Of a stretch of DNA of 64,000 nt, positions 58,550-64,000 are shown one piece after another. The stretch covers positions 17,409 to 81,408 of the forward strand of contig CDMY01000327.1 in NCBI GenBank assembly GCA_001179505.1, given 5' to 3'. Numbering within the stretch: the stretch's first letter is position 1; every line of letters starts with the position of its first letter. The notes under the pieces were generated by a model that had not been told where the DNA came from, did not search any database, and was given only the letters and a program-made list of their open reading frames with translations. The stretch comes from Vitrella brassicaformis (taxonomy: Eukaryota > Sar > Vitrellaceae). Position numbers and translations under genes: made by a program.

Positions 58550-61500
58550 CTATCTATTGCCCGCTGCTTCGCTCTGCTTCCTGGGCCGCACGCGGTCCAC
58601 CACACGAGTCACTCTCGCTGACGGGGTGGCTGGCGATGCAGTCGCGTCATTCCCCTGCTGCTGCGGCGGTGCACTAGCAGCCGACGGCGCCGCCACGGCG
58701 GTGTCTGTGTCTTCACGCGCGAAGAGCTTCACACCAGTGACCTTCGATGAGGACGAACTGCTGGACGGCTCACCTGCAGCTGTGCAGAAATGGCAGGTGC
58801 AGACCCTTTGTCGTCCCCAGTGGGCGTACTCACTCACCTCTATGGGCCTGCCGAGTCGTGCGGAACAAATGGATACAGTACCTGAACAGCGATCGGCCAA
58901 CAAGCACAGCACAGAGGAGTCGATCGATCGAAGACGTATGTATCTGTGTGCCGTGTGTGACGTATAATGCAATGCATGTCGGTCACCTTTTGTATGAGAA
59001 TGCGGGTGGGGGTCCCACGAAAGTGATGTGCGGGTAGCGCCCCGACATCTCGCCGAGAAACCTCTCACGTGCAGCCTGCACACGACATGGTCACAGACCG
59101 ACATGGTGCGACACAGAGGCAAGTGCAAGACGTCTGAGCTGCCTGTGTGTTCCTTACCGCGCTGACAGGTCCGCCATTCAGCGACTCACACGCACACCTC
59201 CACACATCATCCCTTGTCAAGCTGGCATGAAAGCTACGAGATAACTGCACACCACACCAGAGGGCGACAAGCCAATGTAATGTCGATGTGTTTCCGCCGC
59301 AGAGCCGTACTCGTGTGCGGCTGGCTGCCTTTCTGGTGTACGTACCCTGGCCATGATGCCCAGCGATCTTGGCGGCAGGAAGGACATGATCATCTCCTGG
59401 GGCGCCCCAGGGATGCCGGGGAGGCTTGGATGCGCTATCTCCGTCACTGGCGACCGGCTGCTTCTCGTCAGGATGCGGTGCAGCACCTCCTCGAAGGCAC
59501 CTCCATGCATCGACTGCAGACAGCTCAACGAATCCTGCCCACACCAAAAAAAACCACACATACCGACTGGTCTCGCCTCTCTTGTTGCTCGCTACCCTTT
59601 TGTGTCTGTCCTACCTACCTGTCCCAGCATGGGCACGGCTGCCTGCAGCAGCGCCATCAGACGTTTCTCCACCCCCTTGGCCCGCCGCAACTCGGCACTC
59701 TGCGTCCGGACTTGCTTCTGCGACTCCTGCAGGGCCTTCTGCAGCTCAGCCACATTGGTGGTGGCGTTAGCCTCGGGCTTGTTGTGGATCTTGTTGGCCC
59801 TGTCGCCGAATCTCAGGGTGGCGATGGTCTCTCGCGCATTGTGAGAGTGGGGACTGCAGCACAGGATCACGGTGCAGTAGCTGCGACCACCGAAGGAATT
59901 CTGAAGCAGACGGGTCAGCTTCGAATCACTGAGCGAAGAGACACAAGCAGGACACAAGGTAGGTAGGTATCACTCGTGTGCTGCTCGGTCCTCTTTGTGT
60001 GTCCGTCGTCACCGGTAGGGCACGTGGGGCATTGCGGCCGGGTGCGTGTGTGCGGTCGTGCCTCTGGCATGTGACGTGTGGCTGTTGTTGTGGTGCTGCT
60101 GCTTGGTGAGTGCCGAGATGACGTTGCCGAGAGCCAGGAGGGACTGGTTGATGGTGGTCGACTCGCGCAGCCGCTCCTGGCTCTGCACCTCCGTCTTGGA
60201 CAGCTTCTCGCTGCCTGGACAACCATCCCATCAACCACCACACACACACGGAAGGAGTGCCATCCATCGGTTCTCTCTACGTGTGTATGTTGGAGTGTGT
60301 CACTCACGACTCACTCACCTGCGAGATCGACAAGGTAGACCTGTGAGACCCTGAAGGAGCAGTCGTCCAGGTTCTCGCGGCGCAGTGTGAGGACGAACAC
60401 GGCGTGGCTGCGGCTGGAGTGCTGGTTGCGGGACGTCTCAGCCTGCATCCGATTTGCAGTGCCCTGCACACACACAGATGAAGCAGACAGACAAGCAGTT
60501 AGCTGTAGGGTTGCGGTGCGACAGATCTGTGCGGTGCAGAGGGACCTGTTTGATGACCCCAATAGACTCCTCTGTATCAGCGATGGGCACTTCTGTCGCA
60601 TTGGTGACGATGAGGCCCTTGTCGGGCGCCTCGCGGATCTTCAAGTTGGCCTTGACAGGCGTCAGCAAATCCCGGACATGCTCATTGTAGATCTCGATGA
60701 ACGAACAGCGCACAGAAAACCTGCACACAAGCGGGCCGGGCAGACACCTGTCTAGGCTTGCAGGTGCATCGTGCGGTCAGCATTGTGACCTGGCAGAGGA
60801 ATCGAATTTCCTAAGAGTCTTGAACAGCCGCTCGATCAGACGCGGGATGAGCCCTCGGGTGACGGGGTCCTTGGCTGCCTTAGCCTGATCACGAGCTGTC
60901 TCCTCCGCACCATGGGCACCTATCATCGTGTAGGTTTTCCCTGACCGAACCACCAAATACAGAAAACAAAAAAGGAGAAAAAGGAGAGTGATCTACCATC
61001 CCAGTCAGTCGTTCTTTCTTTGGTGTGGCAATCTATCTCACCTGCTCCCGTCTGCCCGTAGGCGAGCACCGAGGCCGAGAATCCCTCCACGATTGGCTGC
61101 ACGAGTGATGCGGCCGTGCTGCCAAAGAAGTCCTCCTGAGTGGTGTTCATGTCGAACACACGGTCCATGGTAAACCGATGCTGCACCAGCTTGGGCTCGA
61201 TGCACCCCGGCTCGCGCATCTGGACGTGGATGTCCCGCTGGCTGGGCTGCACCGACGCCGCCAGCTCCCCTCCCTGGGCTATCTCATCCACACTCTCCGG
61301 ACGAAGACGCACGTACACGTTGCACCCTTTCTGCAATGATGGTGACGGATGGCAATAAAACCAAACACCAGTGCATGCATTGAAGGCACGCATACGAGAG
61401 TGCAGTGCAGAGCCCATCGTGTGGTGTCGGTGGCAGCTCACCGCAGGGGCAGGAGGGGTGAGGTCCAGCTCCGATGGCTCATAGAGAGCATCCCATTCGC

Positions 61501-61747
61501 AGCGAGAAGGTTCGGCAGGCACCAAGCTGACCACTGAAGGACTTCTGAGGTGCGTGCGGCTTGTCGGCTGGGGCAGTCTCGCAGAGCCTCGTTTGCCCTC
61601 ATCGTCGGAATGGTCGCTCTCGAAGTCCAGTGCCCCGCTGGCTGACCTCAAAGGAGCTGCCAGTGGCAGCACCTCACCGCGGGCATTGCAGCTTTGACGA
61701 AAGACGGATGACGAGGCTTCTGACGCCACCATATCTGACTCATTCAT
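58550..61747 (-). CDS. Kinesin motor protein, subfamily unassigned
   Basis: About twelve exons: 61442-61747, 61042-61330, 60790-60940, 60546-60720, 60319-60463, 60013-60214, 59619-59928, 59346-59534, a short one near 59158-59184 (uncertain), 58987-59075, 58838-58881 and 58550-58779; about 718 aa. An N-terminal extension of about 100 residues precedes the motor. All motor signatures are present: VYVRLRP, the P-loop GQTGAGKTYTM split by an intron, NQHSSRSHAVF (switch I), DLAGSE (switch II) split by an intron, and INQSLLALGNVISAL followed later by HVPYRDSKLTRLLQ. Between these last two is a His-rich insertion of about 20 residues, in the microtubule-binding face. A coiled-coil neck (NVAELQKALQESQKQVRTQS) and a Ser/Ala/Pro-rich tail follow. 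ATP-driven microtubule transport or mitotic function is expected. The start MNESDMVASE is head-to-head with ARGLU1, 125 bp apart. Confidence 0.88.
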
Positions 61748-61872
61748 GCCCAACAACTCAGGCGCGGAAACCTTTTGCCCCTTCCTGAGGAGGCGGAGTC
61801 CGCGGCTAAGCTTGCAGCTAAGCTCGCAGACGGAGAGGGAGGAGGAAAGAGAGGGAGCCGAGAGAAAGAGCA

Positions 61873-64000
61873 ATGCCCCGTGACGAGGACAGCCGCAGTC
61901 GCTCGAGATCCCGTGAGCGCGGCGTCAAGAAGCGTCGTGAGCGTGAGAGGCGACGGGACAGCCAACAGGACAGGCACCACGGCAAAGACGACAGAACCAG
62001 GTACACACGGAATTATGGACTCTGACTGACTTGCGGCAAAATGACAGATTCATACACTTTTCGTTTGGTCGCTCAGGCGGACAGATGTGCGCCGGCGCCG
62101 CAGGTCAGTCGTCAGCAAGCACGGAGGGAGGCATTCAATCTTGTCAGTCACCTTAATTCTGCATTCGCGTCCGTGTGTGCCGTCGTTCAGGAGCGCGTCA
62201 CGTTCTCGTTCCCATTCTGAAAGCGAAAGTAAGGCGGCACGCAACGAGAGGCAGGGCAGGCGGGAGGTGCTGTGCCTTTTCAGCGTATCACTCACATTCG
62301 TCATACAGAGCGCCAGCCTGCAGAAAGTAGCACTGAGTGCGCTCACGGGTTGTGTCTTGTCTGTGCTTCGTCCCTACAGGCAACAGTGATTCCGGAGGTC
62401 GGTGATACACTCTTGTTCACTGATGCGTCCAAACACGTCACAAACTGCCCAGCAAAGCGTAGCGCAGCAGACAGACCAAGAATGGCACTTATTCCTTACT
62501 GTCGGAAGACGGGACGGCCTGCCCGCCGTCACACACGCTGAGGCCTCCCGAGTCCTACATCAATCACATCTGATGGTGCTGACGTCGTGTGTCGTCGTGT
62601 GTGTGTATGCTATGGCATATGTATGTAAGGTCATCTTGTCAAGCGGCACGGTCGGTTTCGGGATCGCAAGAGGAGCCAATCACACGACCGCGAAATGGAC
62701 AGGTAAGGTACGTGATTGGGTAGGTAGTTGGATGGTTGGTTGCGGTGGATGGGGGGGGAGGGCCCACCCTGCCCACCATCTGTGTGTATGTGTGTGGTGT
62801 CAGGCGGCGGCCTGTCATATCAGCGATACCCCCGGAAGACAAGATCAAGTACTACACAAACCACCACACGCGCCCCGCCCATTATGTCCCACCTACCTTA
62901 CCATTGCTCCCCTTGTGCGTGGCGTGTCTGTCTGTTTCTGGCATCTTTCTTTCTGCACTGCAGGCAGCAGCAGGCGATGGAGGAGAAGTCCATCCAGGAT
63001 GAAGTGGCTAGAAGGTCGGTCAAGCACACGTACAACCGTAGAACCAAGCAACCAGGGCCATCACATTCCTTTCATTTCTCTCGTGTGCGTGTTTGGTGCG
63101 TGCCGTGCAGGATGGAGGCTGAGATTCAGCGTCGCGTGCAGCAGCAGCTCAGCAGCGATGCATTCCAGAGGGTAGAGAAGACAGACCTTCATAACGCTAG
63201 CTAGCTGGAAATGGCATGCGTCGTTTGTGTCCATTCCCTCTCAGGCACTGCATGAGCAGCTGGAGGCCGAGAGGAAACGCCTTGAAGCTGCCATGGTACA
63301 TCAGGACATGAACACGATCAACCAACAGCACCGAAGAAACATGATCGTTGACTGCGTGTATGTGTTTGTGTGTGTGCAGCATGCTGAGATAGAGGCGGAG
63401 AAGCGCAGGATACTCGACGAATGGAGGCGGAAAGAGGTGAACAGACCCACACGCATGCATGCCAAACAATCAGGAACCCCGCCTTGTTTCTCTCTCTGTC
63501 TGGGTGTCCTTGATGCAGGAGGAGAAGGAGCGAAGTGCCAAGGACCTGGAAACCCTCATGGCAGAAAACGAGTGAGCATCAAACGAACGACGCCCATGGG
63601 CTCAGTGCCCGTGCTGACTGACCCCTGTCTGTATGTTAGGCGCAAGGTTCGCGAGGATGCCCAGCGGCGCGCTGAGGCGCAGGCCAAGCAGGACGAGGAG
63701 AGGCTGCTGGAGCTGCAACGGATCCAGCACCAGAAGGAAGAGGAGAAACGACGGTACGACTCACACACACGATAGATAGACTAGGGCACTGACTGGCAGC
63801 TGTCGACGTCGTGCCTTCCTGAGGTCTGGCCCCGAGCCCATCCTTTCCCTGTCCTCCACGAATCTTGACTTTCGACTCGATGGCCCACACAAGCTGTGTA
63901 TTGGGGTGTTGTGTGTGTGTGTTGCAATGCAGGCGTATTGTGGAGCTCCAGCATCACGCGAAAGGCAACGCAGCGTCGGCTGTATCGCGGACCAAAGTGG
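61873..64000 (+). CDS. ARGLU1: ARGLU1-like RS/Glu-rich nuclear protein (3' end cut by window)
   Basis: The N-terminus is Arg/Ser-rich (MPRDEDSRSRSRSRERGVKK). Exons 61873-62000, 62077-62103 and 62191-62228 are in phase; the next ones (near 62380-62397, 62654-62701 and 62804-62870) are in an RS-rich region where phases could not be closed. From 62964 on, the model is again firm: 62964-63014, 63111-63171, 63245-63295, 63380-63436, 63519-63571, 63640-63753 and 63933-64000. These encode a long charged helix: QQQAMEEKSIQDEVARR, MEAEIQRRVQQQLSSDAFQR, HEQLEAERKRLEAAM, HAEIEAEKRRILDEWRRKE, KVREDAQRRAEAQAKQDEER. This order of a short RS domain plus a Glu/Arg/Lys helix is that of ARGLU1, a splicing and Mediator-linked coactivator. 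The gene continues past 64000, so the C-terminus is not seen. Confidence 0.8.

Noticed and set aside
1-64000. tRNA, rRNA, CRISPR or bacterial insertion sequences
   Set aside because: No convincing tRNA B-box (GGTTCGANTCC) with a matching acceptor stem, no direct-repeat/spacer arrays and no transposase-like reading frame were seen. Absence by eye is not proof; tRNAscan-SE and Rfam searches would settle it.

Overview
The window looks like nuclear DNA from an intron-rich, gene-dense, GC-rich unicellular eukaryote. Nearly every gene has many short introns (about 55-120 nt, mostly GT-AG with a few GC-AG), and (GT)n/(CA)n tracts and tetranucleotide repeats are common in introns and spacers. The gene set (TLDc-like proteins, giant LNR/TSP1 surface proteins, a Peptidase_S74 repeat protein, ciliary-type genes, ARGLU1, RPN11) fits an alveolate, most likely a chromerid such as Vitrella. 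That placement is inferred from style and gene content only. No operons, CRISPR arrays, convincing tRNA/rRNA genes or insertion sequences were seen. Exon models were built by hand by matching splice sites, reading phase and protein similarity. Most phases close exactly; places that do not are flagged.

Layout. 0.4-4.2 kb (-): TLDc-like gene with a tandemly duplicated three-exon cassette. 4.3-6.5 kb (+): SDS22, a PP1 regulatory LRR protein. 7.0-15.6 kb (-): giant type I membrane protein 'LNR-A' (LNR, TSP1, ShKT-like and sushi-like modules, about 2,490 aa). 15.8-16.1 kb (+): tiny putative N-myristoylated protein divergent from LNR-A. 18.0-21.3 kb (+): secreted protein with 34 perfect 12-residue repeats and an S74 intramolecular chaperone domain. 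22.3-25.9 kb (+): GPR155/LYCHOS-like auxin-carrier plus DEP protein. 26.3-27.7 kb (+): proteasome lid deubiquitinase RPN11. 29.0-39.4 kb (+): 'LNR-B', the inverted paralogue of LNR-A (about 2,930 aa). 40.1-41.4 kb (-): SET/MYND methyltransferase. 41.7-43.5 kb (+): CCCH zinc-finger protein. 43.5-47.5 kb: gene-poor, repeat-rich spacer. 47.5-49.1 kb (-): small multipass membrane protein. 49.2-51.7 kb (+): C2orf81/DUF4639-like protein. 52.6-54.2 kb (-): orphan secreted Cys-containing protein. 55.2-57.1 kb (+): RING finger plus FKBP-like protein with two alternative last exons. 58.6-61.7 kb (-): kinesin motor protein. 61.9 kb to the window end (+): ARGLU1-like protein, cut by the edge.

Most genes are housekeeping or cell-biological and not functionally linked. 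The strongest candidates for undescribed biology are the inverted LNR-A/LNR-B receptor pair (with a conserved cytosolic tail and a lipid-anchored micro-protein sharing LNR-A's promoter region), the S74 repeat protein between them, and a telo-box-like element (AGGGTTT/AAACCCT blocks) found roughly 90-190 bp upstream of five start codons.
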